64,000 nucleotides of DNA, from positions 942,978 through 1,006,977 of the forward strand of contig ML213511.1 in NCBI GenBank assembly GCA_004369045.1, read 5' to 3'. The notes under the pieces are model-generated. The model was given only the letters and a program-made list of their open reading frames with translations. It was not told the DNA's origin and made no database searches. A program made the translations under genes and the position numbers. The stretch is from Heliocybe sulcata. Lineage: Eukaryota; Basidiomycota; Agaricomycetes; Gloeophyllales; Gloeophyllaceae. This document shows positions 1 through 10,897 of this stretch, piece by piece (the first letter of the stretch is position 1; each line of letters starts with the position of its first letter).

Positions 1-388
1 TCACGGCGTATGTGTATTGAGGAAGCCTCTCGGCACCTGCGGTTGTCAGATAATATCTGAGATCTAAATAGTACTAGTACTGCTGCCCCTAGAGTGCCTC
101 TTCCGGGTGGTTTTACTCCTACGCACTTACGCGCCCACAAATCCCAAGTTCGAGGGCTGGGTCGCACGGTCGGATATCCCTGTGCCGGCCCGGGGCTTTC
201 CCTCAAACCCAGGTCACGGTGCCCTCAACTGACTGTCCACAGTAGAGGGACTCATACATCTTCTGATATTTTCAGCGTCATAATTCCCCGTGATCATGTC
301 CTCGTATTCCATTCACACCAGCTCGTCTGGCGGGACGTTCATAAAAGACTAGGCATGGGGTTTGGTGTCCTGTGCGACGAGGGCTACT
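1..388. other. Upstream region without a gene
   Basis: No coding exon, RNA gene or repeat is recognised here. The stretch lies directly upstream of the signal-peptide start at 389 and presumably holds the promoter and 5' leader of that gene. The short open frames lack any family signature. Confidence 0.4.
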
Positions 389-2274
389 ATGAAGGTACAC
401 TTGAGCGTCCTCCTCTCTACACTCCTCTGGGCCGCATTAGCGCAATGCAGCAGTATTCGGACCATAGGATGGAGCGTTCTTGGACCTGACCCGCAGACGG
501 TGAACAGACTCAATGGAGAGTCATTCCAGCAAGATGCTTTGGTTACGTTCGGTTGTACGTTCGCTTTTGTTTGCCCCAAACCATGTCGTTCAAATATGTT
601 CACGCGCATTAAGCCTACCAATACGCCGTCCATTATGTGCCTGACACAGCGAACGCGTCCGTGAGGCATCCCTCGCTCTCGCGCCGCACTCTCAGTGACA
701 GCGGGACTGGGGATTGGGTAACAGCCACCTTCGCAGACTACGATCAGACTGATGATGATGGGCATAACATGTATGCACCCTCCCTCTCTTCTGTCTTGCT
801 CAGGACTGACACGCCCCCACTACCTAGAATATCCCTAGGCATCTCCCCGGGCGACGGGACCCTCCACTTGGCATACGACCAGCACGATAATCCTCTTGTG
901 TACCGCGTCTCCAATCCTGGTTTAGCTACACAACCACCGTCTGACTCTGACTGGCCGTCCGTGACATCGCTCTTCACACCCGTCCTCGATTATCTTCCGA
1001 ACCTCACCACTCTGGATAAGAACACCTATTTTATCAATATTACATATCCGCGATTCCTGAGGATACCAGAGACTGCCAGGGTAGGAAAGGAGGATTTACT
1101 GCTTGAGCTCCGTGTGGGCAGGTCTGGTTTGGGAGATGATTGGCTGTACACTTACACACCGGGCAAGGGGTGGGAGCTCGCGGGACGGTATCTTGAGGTG
1201 CGCCTATCGTGTTCTTGAACCCTCAATTCGATGCTTACGATGGAGTGTAGGGTGTAAACAACAATGCATATATTAACGGCCTGGACTATGATTTCAAGGG
1301 CAATCTTCATGTCACATGGCGAGTACAGAACTTTATTCCTGATGTACGTCTCTGACTTTGCCCGCAGGACGTACCGCGACTATGTGAACGATATCGGCCA
1401 AGACGTGGCACAAGAAGCGGGACCGAACGGGCCAGAAAATGTATGTATCATGCCCTGTTCACTCATGACCGTTTCGCTGATTCCGCGCTATATCTGTAGA
1501 ACCATGACCTCAACTACGCGTACTCTCCTCCTGGCGCACAGCTTCTCTCCTGGAAGAACAACTGGGGCCAAGTAATCGGGAACCTATCTGCTAGTACGTC
1601 CTTGTTATCTCTAGCATACCCATTTACTGCTGAGGACGTTGCGATAAATCGCAGGCGACATACCACTAGATGCGGAACCAATCGTTCCCGCAAGCGCAGG
1701 TATTGTCATGTTCGGCATACCCAAGTATGGGTATGTGGCTGTCTTACGACATCAAATCTGTCTGCATGTGTCTCACCCGGCATATTGTAGAGGTATCCTC
1801 AACCAAGAAGCTCAAACCGTCGACCGCGACGGCCGGGTTCATGTCCTGAACAGGGAAAACACCACCGGCACCGAGCAGTGGTACCACTACTGGCGCAGCA
1901 CAACGAGCGACTGGACACGCACAGCCCTTCCTCTCACCTTCGACCCGCCCAGCATCAACAACGTCACCACCACGCCCACCGTTATCGGCAAGCGCGGCAA
2001 GCTCGTCTCCATCCCCACCTCGTCCTCGAGTGCCCCAACGACCGTGCTTTACATCCTGCCATCGAACGCTGCCAACTCGAGCGGACTGAGCATACTCGCG
2101 TCCACCGGCCCAGGGCACTTCCAGGACTGGCAGGTTGTGTGGGAAGTTAGCGAGGGCTGTGGCTGGGAGCCTCTGTTTGACCGGTATAGGCTGGAGAGGG
2201 ACGGCGTGGTGAGCTTGTACTTGGTGAATGGCACGGATGTAGGCGTGTTGGATTTGGATCTGAGTGGGATGTGA
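389..2274 (+). CDS. Secreted BNR_4 repeat-containing protein
   Basis: This is a predicted secreted protein of 514 residues built from BNR/Asp-box-like repeats (BNR_4 family, a beta-propeller fold found in polysaccharide-active and hypothetical secreted proteins). The exons join in frame: 389-554, 614-1197, 1251-1318, 1368-1440, 1500-1593, 1655-1730, 1791-2274. The start at 389 gives a classic signal peptide (MKVHLSVLLSTLLWAALA); an in-frame ATG at 362 would add nine polar residues and weaken it. Family landmarks include YAVHYVPDTANASVR, a VTWTYRDYVND block and GPNGPENNHDLNYAYSP. The third intron (1319-1367) begins with GC instead of GT, and only that junction gives the TWTYRDY reading. The substrate is unknown; a carbohydrate-related role is an inference. 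Confidence 0.8.
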
Positions 2275-2772
2275 AGATGGTCATCTCAATTGGATTTGAG
2301 AGGTGGAGTGCAAGCTTCATTTCGAGCGGTGATTGGCGTCGGAAGCTTAACTCTGCAAGTCAATAAAAATCAGTAACGTTGTTCCGCGATGACGGTACAA
2401 ACCTTAAGCTCAATTGTCATAGTACCTTCAAGTCACAGATCCCGGAGGGTTAGCTGGTACATTCCAAGGAGCACTGACATCTGGGTAACTTGCAAGTGGG
2501 TTTTATCCTGGGGTGGTAATGAATACAGGATGCGCTGTAGTTCTAATACGCACAATGAGATAGCGGAATAGAGTGGAGATATAAGAAATTAGACAAACAA
2601 GTACATGAAGCAGACGAATTCAGAGAAAGGCCCGGTACATGGGCGCGCAACGGAGCACGATGAAAGTGAATGTGCACCGAAGATTGCAAGAAGATGGGAA
2701 GGAAATAGTATCAGAATAAGAAAAGACCTCAGAGTCGCCCCCACCACACCGTATACAGCACAGCCTATCCCT
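2275..2772. other. Convergent intergenic spacer
   Basis: This spacer separates two genes whose 3' ends face each other. It should hold both 3' untranslated regions and polyadenylation signals. An AATAAA-like run (caataaaaatcag) occurs near 2362, downstream of the BNR_4 gene. No gene is seen. Confidence 0.4.
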
Positions 2773-4799
2773 TCACCGCCAAGTACCACCGGCCACCTTG
2801 GCCGTCGAGTTCCTCCGCGCCGCAGGAACGACAACCTTCTTACGCTCGACAACGGGGCTTTGGGACGTCTTGCTGGCATCGAAGCTCGTCACGGGAGTGG
2901 TTGCAGCCTTAACTGCCGCATCCGCTTGTGCTTTGCTAGCCTTGACCACCTTTGCGGACGGAGTCGGCTTGACTTCCTTCTTACCCAGCTGCGACGCCTT
3001 CACAATTTTCATTGCAGTAGCGGCGACAACAGCGGGCTTTTTCACCGGGTTGCCCGGCTGCGACGCCTTCACAACTTTCGTTGCAGTAGCGGCGACAACA
3101 GCGGGTTGCTTTACCAGATTGCCCGGCTGCGACGCCTTCACAACTTTCGTTGCAGTAGCGGCGAGGACAGCGGGCGTCTTCACCCCGGCCTTGACGGCAG
3201 TCTTCCGGTCCTTCTTGACTACCGGCTTCCGAACGCGCCAGCTGGCTGAGGGAGACCGAACCTTCGCATCGCTAAGGGGGGCAGGTTGCTTGCCCTTGAC
3301 GTCTTTGCTATTCAGCTTCTCCACTGGGGCCTCTGGGATAGCGGTGGGTATGGGTAGGATTTCAATAGTGTCGGTGGAATATTCGTTAGTAGTGGAGCAG
3401 GATGTAACAGAGGAGCTCGAGGCGACCGAAGTGTCAGAGGTGTCAAAGCTGCTAGAGCTGCCAGAAGAGGTAGAGGTAGAAAACGATTTGTCGGCGTCGG
3501 AAGGGACAGTAGCCAAGGAAGATTCTTCCACAAAGACGGAGACGTCTTCCACATGGGATTCGATAACCGGCGTTTTTGAGGTCGTGGGAAGGAGGTCGGT
3601 GGTAGCAGAGGGAGCAAACGTTGCCGGTGAACTAGCGGAAGGAGTAAGGAAGTCTTTTGGTTGGACGACGGGAGACGAAGGAAGTTCTAGACCGAGAGCC
3701 ACCAACAGGTCTTTCTTGATCTCTTCCGCTGTCTTCCTCTTCGTCCAATCGACAGTAGGCGAGTAGTCGCTGACCGGCATGCTGAAGCTGCGACCGTGCT
3801 GACAGTCCGGCGACCTCTTGGGGATCGGCAAGCTTGTCCTCCGGGACGTCTTCAGAGAAGCTTGGTATTCAGAATTGGCAACGGCCGTTCTGCTTTGCAC
3901 TTCCGGTTGAGACAGCGGGTAGCTCCACCGCCTGGACGTGCGAAGTGAAGCTCGATAGTCCGAGTTGGCGACAGTCGCTCTCGAAGTCGGGGCAGTCGGA
4001 GCAGTCCACTGCGAGACGAGCGTCGGCAGCTCCGAGCCGGCGGGAGTGAAGACAGACGAAGAAGAGTCTGAGAATAGTAAGCCAGCCCCGGTGCTTGCCG
4101 TGATGGAATCATACGTCCATAGACCGCTCTCCTGGCCTTCGACGTCGGCAGTGGCGGGGCTTCCAGGTTCGACCGCATCGTAGGACTCCGAAACGTGGTT
4201 ATGGATAGCTCCAATAAGACGAGGCAGCCAGTAGACATCCAGCGACCGTTGTTGGGGTATAGGAGACGGGGCGAAGGTGATGACCTCTGGGTTTGGCAGG
4301 GTGGCGACCGGGAGAGGCGAGTCGTTGTGTAAAGGCGAGGTGACCACAGAGTCGGGGATCGTCGGAAGAAGATTGAGCGCAGACTGCTTGATCCTTTCTA
4401 GGAGACGGTCGCCCTCGACGCTCTGAACACAGAAACGGATGTTAGCACCGGATCGGTCGATGGGGGAACGTGCGACATACCTGTCTGCTCGACATCGACG
4501 TGACTCCTGCGTCGGATACCGCTGAGGCCACGGAGTTTCTGTTCCACCACTTTGCATCCTGCATGTTAGCCGCCGAAGAGAGCTGTGAACGGTCCATGGG
4601 TACTCACCGTAACAATTGAAGCATCTCCGGCATTTCCTCGCACAGCAGCTATACGCGTCCACATGGACGCAGAAAAGCCAAAGACCAGACCAAAGACGGC
4701 AACGATGGAAGACCAGAAGAGGACCACGAGACCCACCGAGGCGACGCTGATGAGGGAGAAGGCCAGCACCCAAGCCAAGAGAATCATATCGAACTCCAT
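2773..4799 (-). CDS. Membrane-anchored low-complexity protein with Ala/Lys/Val repeats
   Basis: No family is recognised. Exons 4608-4799, 4481-4558 and 2773-4422 join in frame to give 639 residues. Residues 1-50 form one or two hydrophobic membrane segments (MEFDMILLAWVLAFSLISVA and onward). The rest is hydrophilic and Ser/Thr/Pro-rich, with Ser-rich runs around residues 400-440. The C-terminal part is strongly basic and carries three tandem 23-residue repeats containing AATATKVVKASQPGN, encoded by 69-bp DNA repeats. The start at 4799 (MEFD) is chosen over an ATG three codons upstream because it leads straight into the hydrophobic segment. The layout suggests a membrane anchor with a long disordered basic tail; its function is unknown. 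Confidence 0.65.
2991..3190 (-). repeat. Three tandem 69-bp coding repeats
   Basis: Three near-identical units begin at 2991, 3060 and 3129 on the + strand, each opening with gcgacgccttcacaa. The 69-bp period is exactly 23 codons, so the reading frame of the minus-strand gene is kept. The translated unit is rich in Ala, Val, Lys and Thr. The high DNA identity suggests recent expansion by slippage or unequal exchange. Confidence 0.85.
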
Positions 4800-5394
4800 G
4801 ATAGACAAGCAAGTAAGGTGCAGCTGTATCGAGGGTTCGTGGTCGTGTGACGAGAGTAGTAAAGAAAGAGGGAAAGCGCCCTGTTGGATCTTATAGGTTC
4901 ACGAGCGGCTGGCATGGAGGCTGACAGTCTTCTCGGTCAAGATTGCAACGTCGAATCATCTAGCGGCGTCAGAATCGTCAGCCTCCTTGACTCCAGACCA
5001 GCTACAGTAGCACATTTTGCAGGCCAATACCAATGGCAGCGTCAGCGGAGAGGTCAAAATATAGATGTGGCTGGAGGAGACACGCTTCGAATTGAGTTTG
5101 AATTTTGAGCGCTTTACGCGTTTGTGGCTGTGGCCAAACCTTGATCCGGCCAGTTATACTCCTTCCTGAGAGTTGTCGCTTTCTACTGGAGTCCTTAGCC
5201 TTATCTCGCCGCCCTACAGAACGACATGGTGCCGGCTAGGAAATCTGGTAACATGAACATCGTTAGCTCGCTGCGAGTTCATTCTACCCCTGGAGGTCCC
5301 ACTCTGTATTGCTGTCAGTATATATAGCTCGTAAGGTTGCCGCCCGTCCCCTGCCACCGACCTGCGCTCGTCAGTCGGTATCAGTCCGAGGATC
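4800..5394. other. Divergent intergenic region with TATA-like box
   Basis: The region lies between the 5' end of the minus-strand membrane protein and the 5' end of the decayed monooxygenase on the plus strand. A TATATATAG motif at 5318-5326 sits about 70 bp before the monooxygenase ATG at 5395 and is a plausible relic core promoter. No gene is recognised. Confidence 0.45.
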
Positions 5395-6450
5395 ATGATT
5401 GAGCCCAATTTCAGAGTCTCCATTGTGTAAGTATTCTTGTTCAAACAAGGGTTGCCCATCTGACGATGGAGCTCTGCTCAGTGGAAGTGGAATAGCCAGC
5501 CTTATCTGCACAGTGGCTCTCTCCAGAGCCGGAAATATTGAGGTCGATGATTATGAAGCTGCGCGTTAATTTTCCGAGGTCGGCGCTGGCATCGGAATGT
5601 TCTCCGGCGTCTGGGAGGTCATGGAGGCACTGGGGCTCGACGAGAGTCTCACAGAGGTTGCATCTGGACGAGGCGAGTGTCCCAGTTCTCGACAACCCGG
5701 CACACTTCTAGCACCTGGAAAGGATCAATTGCGAACCATGTGCGGAAGTCAGATATGGCCGAAGGCGTCAGTTCCAATGACACGCGTGATGCAGGTATGT
5801 ATGGGATAGGTATCGTTGCATGGTCAACATGGCTCACATGCCGTTGCAGCTGGCTTCGTGACCTTCCATCGGACCAATTTCCAGAAGATAGTACTGAGTC
5901 GTACCCCACACTCATGCAAAACCTATCTCTTTAAGCATCTCGTATCGGTCGAAGAGCCAGAATTCGCGGATCTGTCAGTCTCGTTGTGCTTTGAGGGTGG
6001 CACTACTTGCGATTTGCTTTTGGCTACCGACGGTATCAAGTCTGCAGTAAGGGGCTCTATATTCCGCGCTCGCGCTGACAAGGCCGCCGAGGAACGACGG
6101 CTGCAGCTTGCAGAGAATTTATCACGTTATATTAATCCAGCTTGGACAGGGAATCTGGCGTACCGTGGCCTTGTGGCCAAAGAGAAGGTTGTAGAGCAAA
6201 ACCCGGAACATAGAGTATTTAAAGGACTCGCTGTGATAAGTAAATCTTCTATGAGATATAGCGCGTAAGACGACCGTCAGTAATCTCTGACATAGTATTC
6301 TGGGAAGAATAGGGTGAGCTTAAAGCTTGAGTGCACCAGCTTGACAGCGCTCACGCGGGATCACGGGGCAGCATGCGGCAGCGTACCCCCTGTGGACGAA
6401 GATTAGCCAACTTTGCGGGTGTAGTCTCAAGGCGAGGTCTTGAAGGGTCT
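5395..6450 (+). pseudogene. Decayed FAD-dependent monooxygenase (salicylate-hydroxylase-like)
   Basis: The fragments follow the order of a class A flavin monooxygenase. They are an N-terminal beta strand and dinucleotide-binding motif (FRVSIV, intron, GSGIAS, normally GxGxxG), then VGAGIGM, the RKSDMAEGV block, the DG motif (TDGIKSAVR) and PAWTGNLAYRGL. A weak LDSAHAG remnant near 6340 stands where intact enzymes have a GDAAHA motif. An in-frame TAA at 5567-5569 interrupts the N-terminus. At least one frameshift separates GLDESL from the RKSDMAEGV block, and the C-terminal third cannot be read. Intact members hydroxylate aromatic acids using FAD and NAD(P)H. The 3' limit is approximate. Confidence 0.7.
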
Positions 6451-6815
6451 TGCTTCGATCGAGTATGGGTGCCGGTAGAGCCCCAATTTCAGCAAGCGGT
6501 GCAAGTGCGCAAAATACCTCCTACGCCAATAACTGGTCCTCAGTTAGTGATACGACCAGCCTATCGAAAGGCCCACTCAATGAGCTATATACATGGTCAG
6601 TCCTTTACCTTCCTTCGTGTCGAGGAGGACCATATCAGTATATAAGCATATTTGTCTGAACAATATCCTAATACTTCATATTGCGGAAGGCGCGGCGACA
6701 ACACGTGATTTCCTGTGCGCGTCACATGCAAGTTTCTGGGGTCCTCGAAGCGTCCACAACCGTCTAAGACAAAACCTTGGTGTTGTGCTGCCATTCACAC
6801 CGAGCGAATTCAAAG

Positions 6816-7667
6816 ATGGACGCCGCCGCGAAGGCAAGGCTGAAGAATAAGAACAAAGTCACCAAGTTCCCAGTAGTAAGCACTAAAGTCTCAACCTTGT
6901 CGCGATTCCAAAGTCCTGACAGATTATGCCTGTATTCACTATTCCGGTTCGCCGTCATAATGAAACACGAAATTTTGTGTTATATCAGGCCCGCATAAAG
7001 CGGATTATGCAGAAGGATGAAGAGGTCGGAAAGGTCGCACAGGCTACGCCGATCGTGATATGTGAGTGTACATTACTGCCGCTTATTCGAACGTGTATAT
7101 GTATTGATTAGTCTCATCACTCACATCCGATTCCTGCCATGGTCTTGTGCAGCGAAGGCTCTCGAACTGTTCCTCGCCATGATCGTTGATGAGGCGCACC
7201 AGGTTACCGCTGAACGAGGGTCCAAGAAGGTCGAGGCATACCACTTGTGCGTACATACCTGCAACCTGTGCTCTTACATTCTCACGTGTATTGTAAGGAA
7301 ACACGCAGTGGAGCGCACGGACATGCTGGACTTCCTGAAAGAGATTGTCGAGGCCGTGCCAGACCCCTCCGCCGGCGGCACCATCGACGTGGAAGCGGAG
7401 AACGGGCGTGGCGAGCCAGGGAAGAAGAAGCGGGGGAAGGCCAAGGCCAAAGTGGCTCCGGAAGACGAGGAGGGCGAGGGCGCGCCGAAGAAGAGGCGCA
7501 GGCGGAAGAAGGCTCAAGATCAGGACCAGGAAGAGAACAGTCGCGGAGTGGCGGGGATGGAGATGGACGCGGAGCCGGAGGAGGGCGTACAAGAAGACGA
7601 GAGGGAGAGGGAGTATCCAACGGACGATGCTTGGGATCCCGAGGATAAGCCATATGATCCTCGTTAA
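6816..7667 (+). CDS. BUR6: NC2-alpha / Dr1-associated corepressor (Bur6-like)
   Basis: This is the histone-fold subunit of negative cofactor 2, which binds TBP on promoters together with NC2-beta and limits preinitiation complex assembly. Exons 6816-6875, 6989-7061, 7153-7246 and 7298-7667 join to 198 residues. The histone fold spans about residues 17-95: KFPVARIKRIMQKDEEVGKV, then QATPIVISKALELFL, then VTAERGSKKVEAYHLKHAV. The tail is highly charged, with a KKRRRRKK-type basic cluster likely to act as a nuclear signal and acidic runs typical of fungal members. A Dpb3-type polymerase epsilon subunit is the main alternative, but the KHAVERTDMLDFL segment fits NC2-alpha better. Confidence 0.85.
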
Positions 7668-8377
7668 CCGTGCGTATCCAGCTGTCGTTGTTTTGTTGAT
7701 GTGCGAATACAGAGCGTGGTGTAATTCTAGAGAAGTGTCCATTTGTGATGAAGAGTCGTATCCCTATGCAAGGATGTGAGCTCTGCGAATCACAGAACAA
7801 GCTGGGTGCGACTGGTGACCGAGTTTCTGGCTCTTCGGATACGCTGTCCCCGTCATCGTCACTTCACGGCGCTGCTCATATGTACTATCGCGTGCAATGA
7901 CAGTCGACCGGTGGGCGACCGATGTCCTGGACTCCTCTCTATTCTGGAAGTGCACTCAGGAGTCTTTCCATTGCCATCGGCGAGGATGGAAGGTAAAGCA
8001 AGACTTCAGTTCGGTCTATAGCTAACTCCATATTGCGGTGATAGATGTCAGAATCCCGTACGTCTCTGACAATTGAGACTCCGAGCAGGTCATGAGAATC
8101 AGAACCTCCGTCAGGCCGATACATTTCCGTATGCTGTAGGATGAAAGACAGAAAGATGTGCTTGATACTGTCATCCAGGCTGCATGGACTGCGACGCGGA
8201 TGGCATCCAGCATGCGCTATGCGTCGCACTTGAAGAAGGTTTCATGCTCCAGGTGCTTCGTTTTTTCGGGGCATCCGATCATCCCGACGAGCTCCCCGAG
8301 TGCGCAGGTACAAGCACGGACAGCCATCCTGGTCAAGCTTCACGGAAGGTTGAAAATCACAAGAGACCAGTAACGCA
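7668..8377. other. Convergent spacer, no gene confirmed
   Basis: About 700 bp lies between the convergent ends of NC2-alpha and SLD5. A short plus-strand segment near 8184-8310 has coding-like composition (ALEEGFMLQVLRFFGASD). It has no credible exons on either side and is interrupted by stops, so it is at best a gene remnant. Nothing else is recognised. Confidence 0.35.
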
Positions 8378-9475
8378 TTACACCAGCTCCACTTCGCCCC
8401 GGGCTAGCAGCTGCTCTACAACATAGTAAGGCGTCAGCGCGATCTGGCCCTTCTCCATCTCGGAAGTGCTCCCGCTAGTATGCAAGTCAGTTAGTCAGAC
8501 AATCCATCCAGGCAAAGTATAGCTAGGCGTACTCTGGTAGTCGCACTGGAGGACACTGGGTACGCGCCAACGCGAATACTGAGCGCGTCTTATCTGGCTC
8601 GGGGACTGTAACACTGAGATGAGCTTGTAAAATTCAGAGGCAGAGTAATGGATGCATGACGCACTCATAGGCGGCATGAAAACTACTTCGTCCGCGAGAC
8701 CCCTTTGCTCTTCCGGTAAGCTTTGGAGTACCGTTCGGTGGAAGTGGGATTCCATTAGGTGCGCAAACCTAGGGATATGGCAGTCTTGAGTCCTACACCA
8801 AGAGGTGAAGCGTAAACTGGCAGACTCACTTTTTCGCATGTTCGAGCTCAGTCGCTGACAGCCGCTCTTGTATCTCCGGATTCGCGACGACATATCTAGC
8901 GTACTTTTCGATCTGGACGACGACGGGCCCTCTGACATTACTATTACATCTCCTCGACAATCTCGAGACAAGCAATGCGCTTACTTTGTATAAGCGCGTC
9001 CGGACGTAGGAACGCACGATGAACTTCACTCGCTCGATCTCCGTCTGTGCGAGCATGATTCGAAAGTGTTCGTCTTCCGAAGAATCAGGGTCGGCGCGGA
9101 GTAGTTGTACTGTATCGTTCTACAATATATAGTGTCCGTCTCTGAGATACATGATAAAGCGAGGTATTCTTCACGACGTCTCACCTGTTTCCTGATATGA
9201 TCCAGCAATCGTCCTAGCAGCGTACTCTGCGCGGGCAGAATATCTGGTGCATGCCGCTCATTCATCCAATGTCGTATCAACTCCTGCAACTTCGTCTCCT
9301 CTCCCGTCTCGAACTCCATAGGAGGTACTTCAGGTGCCCTGCGACGCCCAGGCGCACCCGCGACATCAGGCATGTCTTCGTCTTCATCGGGAGCGCTGCG
9401 CAGGCGGCTGACGAAAGAAGGGCCAGGTTGCCCAAAGGCAGGAAGTGCATCAAGAGATTCGTCTAGCCAGGACAT
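8378..9475 (-). CDS. SLD5: GINS complex subunit Sld5
   Basis: Sld5 is one of four subunits of GINS, part of the CMG replicative helicase at eukaryotic forks. Six exons (9185-9475, 8985-9119, 8830-8912, 8665-8768, 8533-8605, 8378-8474) join in frame to 260 residues, close to the usual length. Family landmarks are ELIRHWMNERHAPDILPAQ near the N-terminal helical domain, MLAQTEIERVKFIVRSYVR, EKYARYVVANPEIQERLS, then ESHFHRTVLQSLPEEQRGL. The C-terminal B domain ends with MEKGQIALTPYYVVEQLL. The start at MSWLDESLDALP is the first ATG and fits basidiomycete orthologues. All catalogued regions appear intact. Confidence 0.93.
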
Positions 9476-9807
9476 TGTAGAGTTGAGGCTGTCGTCGTCG
9501 TCGAGGAAGAGGCAGCGCTCGTGATGTCAATTAAGTCGCAGCTGTCGCGTATCGGCCGGCCCTAAACGGGGCGCGTCGTATATTAATGAGCACATCTGCA
9601 AGAGCAAGGAACAATTGTGTATAGGCCGGTCGAAACACAAGATCTCCTTTCTACCATACTCTCGTACAACTGATGTCTCAATTCAGACTCTATATGACGC
9701 GTTAATGACTCATCTCTCCTCCGGTATCACCACTTCTTCAGACTTGAGGGAAATGCGCGCCGATGGCCCCCATATGAATCACGACGCATTACTAGGTCTT
9801 GCTCATT
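9476..9807. other. Short spacer
   Basis: The spacer lies between the SLD5 start and the 3' end of the next minus-strand gene, so it should hold the SLD5 promoter and the neighbour's 3' end. No specific element is recognised. Confidence 0.35.
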
Positions 9808-10897
9808 CTAGCTCGACGCGGCCTTGACTTTCCTCTTCTTGTGGAGAAATGTCTCCCCGCACGACTCACGCGACGCGTCACCGGTCTCGTCGCGAGCTCT
9901 CTTGGTCATGCTTCGGGTCACCGGTCGGTGCTCGACAGCTGCGGTACGCCTCGTCGATCTTGGCGGTATGCTTCCTGCCTTCCTTCGATCTCCGGAAGCG
10001 GCAGCGTTGTTTGCTGAAGCTTCACCCGACGGCACTGCAGACTGGACTCTGACCAGAGGGAATGGGATCCTAGGATGCTCTCGAGCTTTCCCTTTGGCCA
10101 GGGTGATAGCGGTGCGTGAGTTGATTTGGTGGAGACCATCACCCGACTGACTGCCGCATTCAGAGGCGAAGGCTAGCGGCTCAAGAGATCTCCGTACGTC
10201 TGGCCCAGCAATATCGCCGTGCTCGCTAGGCAGAGTCGACGCTTCGTCCTCCGTCGATTCCGGATCGATTGCATTGCGCCAACTCTCAATAGCGGCCGGG
10301 GCGTCATGGTGGACTTCATCCCCCCGCAGGGCTGACAGGGACAGATGCGACGTAGGTGGCGTCGCAAGGGATTCAGTATCGCCCATGGCATTCGCCGCAG
10401 ATGCCGAAGGGACGCCGGTTGTATCAGAGTCCATTTCCTCCTGTCCATAGTCACTGCTAGTAATGGGGACACGTTTATTCAAAGTCTCATGGCGAAGAGT
10501 GCTGTGCCACTGACCTATTTGGCTCCTCGTTGTCTCCAAGCTCTATAACTAGAAGCACTTGCGCCATGGCATCGAGTCTCTCAGCGTCCCATTCCAAATC
10601 ATCGAATTGCAACTCTTGCTTCGACGTTCTTTTCTCGTAAAATGTGGCAACATCACGGCCAATAACCGTCAGACGCTCGCGTTGTATCCGCAGCTTCTCA
10701 TCCGCTTTGACTATAGTCTGAAGTCGAGTAACCTGACGACCCCTCTGCTCCCGCGCAAGAGAGCCGATGCGACGCGTAGTAGTCACGAATTCTCGCTTCA
10801 TATTGTCTTGCATCTTATCCAGACGAGCCTGCAGTTCTGCGCCCTTGCCGGCATGCCCAGTGACGTTCGTTGTAGATGACGTAGAAGTAGCAGCCAT
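9808..10897 (-). CDS. Coiled-coil protein with basic nuclear-type C-terminus
   Basis: The family is not recognised. Exons 10515-10897 and 9808-10456 join in frame (52-bp region excluded at 10457-10514 contains the intron) to 343 residues. Residues 15-125 are strongly helical and charged (LQARLDKMQDNMKREF and RLQTIVKADEKLRIQRERL), as in a coiled coil. The middle is Ser/Thr/acidic and disordered. The C-terminus has two basic clusters, RSMTKRARDE and KKRKVKAASS, that resemble nuclear localisation signals. The helical start aligns loosely with the plus-strand gene at 15630 (ELQ..D.M..MK..F..T), and both share the basic tail, so the two may be distant paralogues. No homeodomain is visible. Confidence 0.55.

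Noticed and set aside
2798-3766. A 322-residue plus-strand open frame
   Set aside because: It is the antisense of the repetitive Ala/Lys/Ser-coding minus-strand exon, and repeats make antisense frames open by chance.
7083-7800. Long minus-strand open frames opposite the NC2-alpha tail
   Set aside because: They are mirror frames of the charged, low-complexity coding tail on the plus strand and have no family signature.
8184-8310. A possible HORMA-domain gene fragment (ALEEGFMLQVLRFFGASD)
   Set aside because: The resemblance covers one short stretch only, with no upstream or downstream exons that continue the domain.
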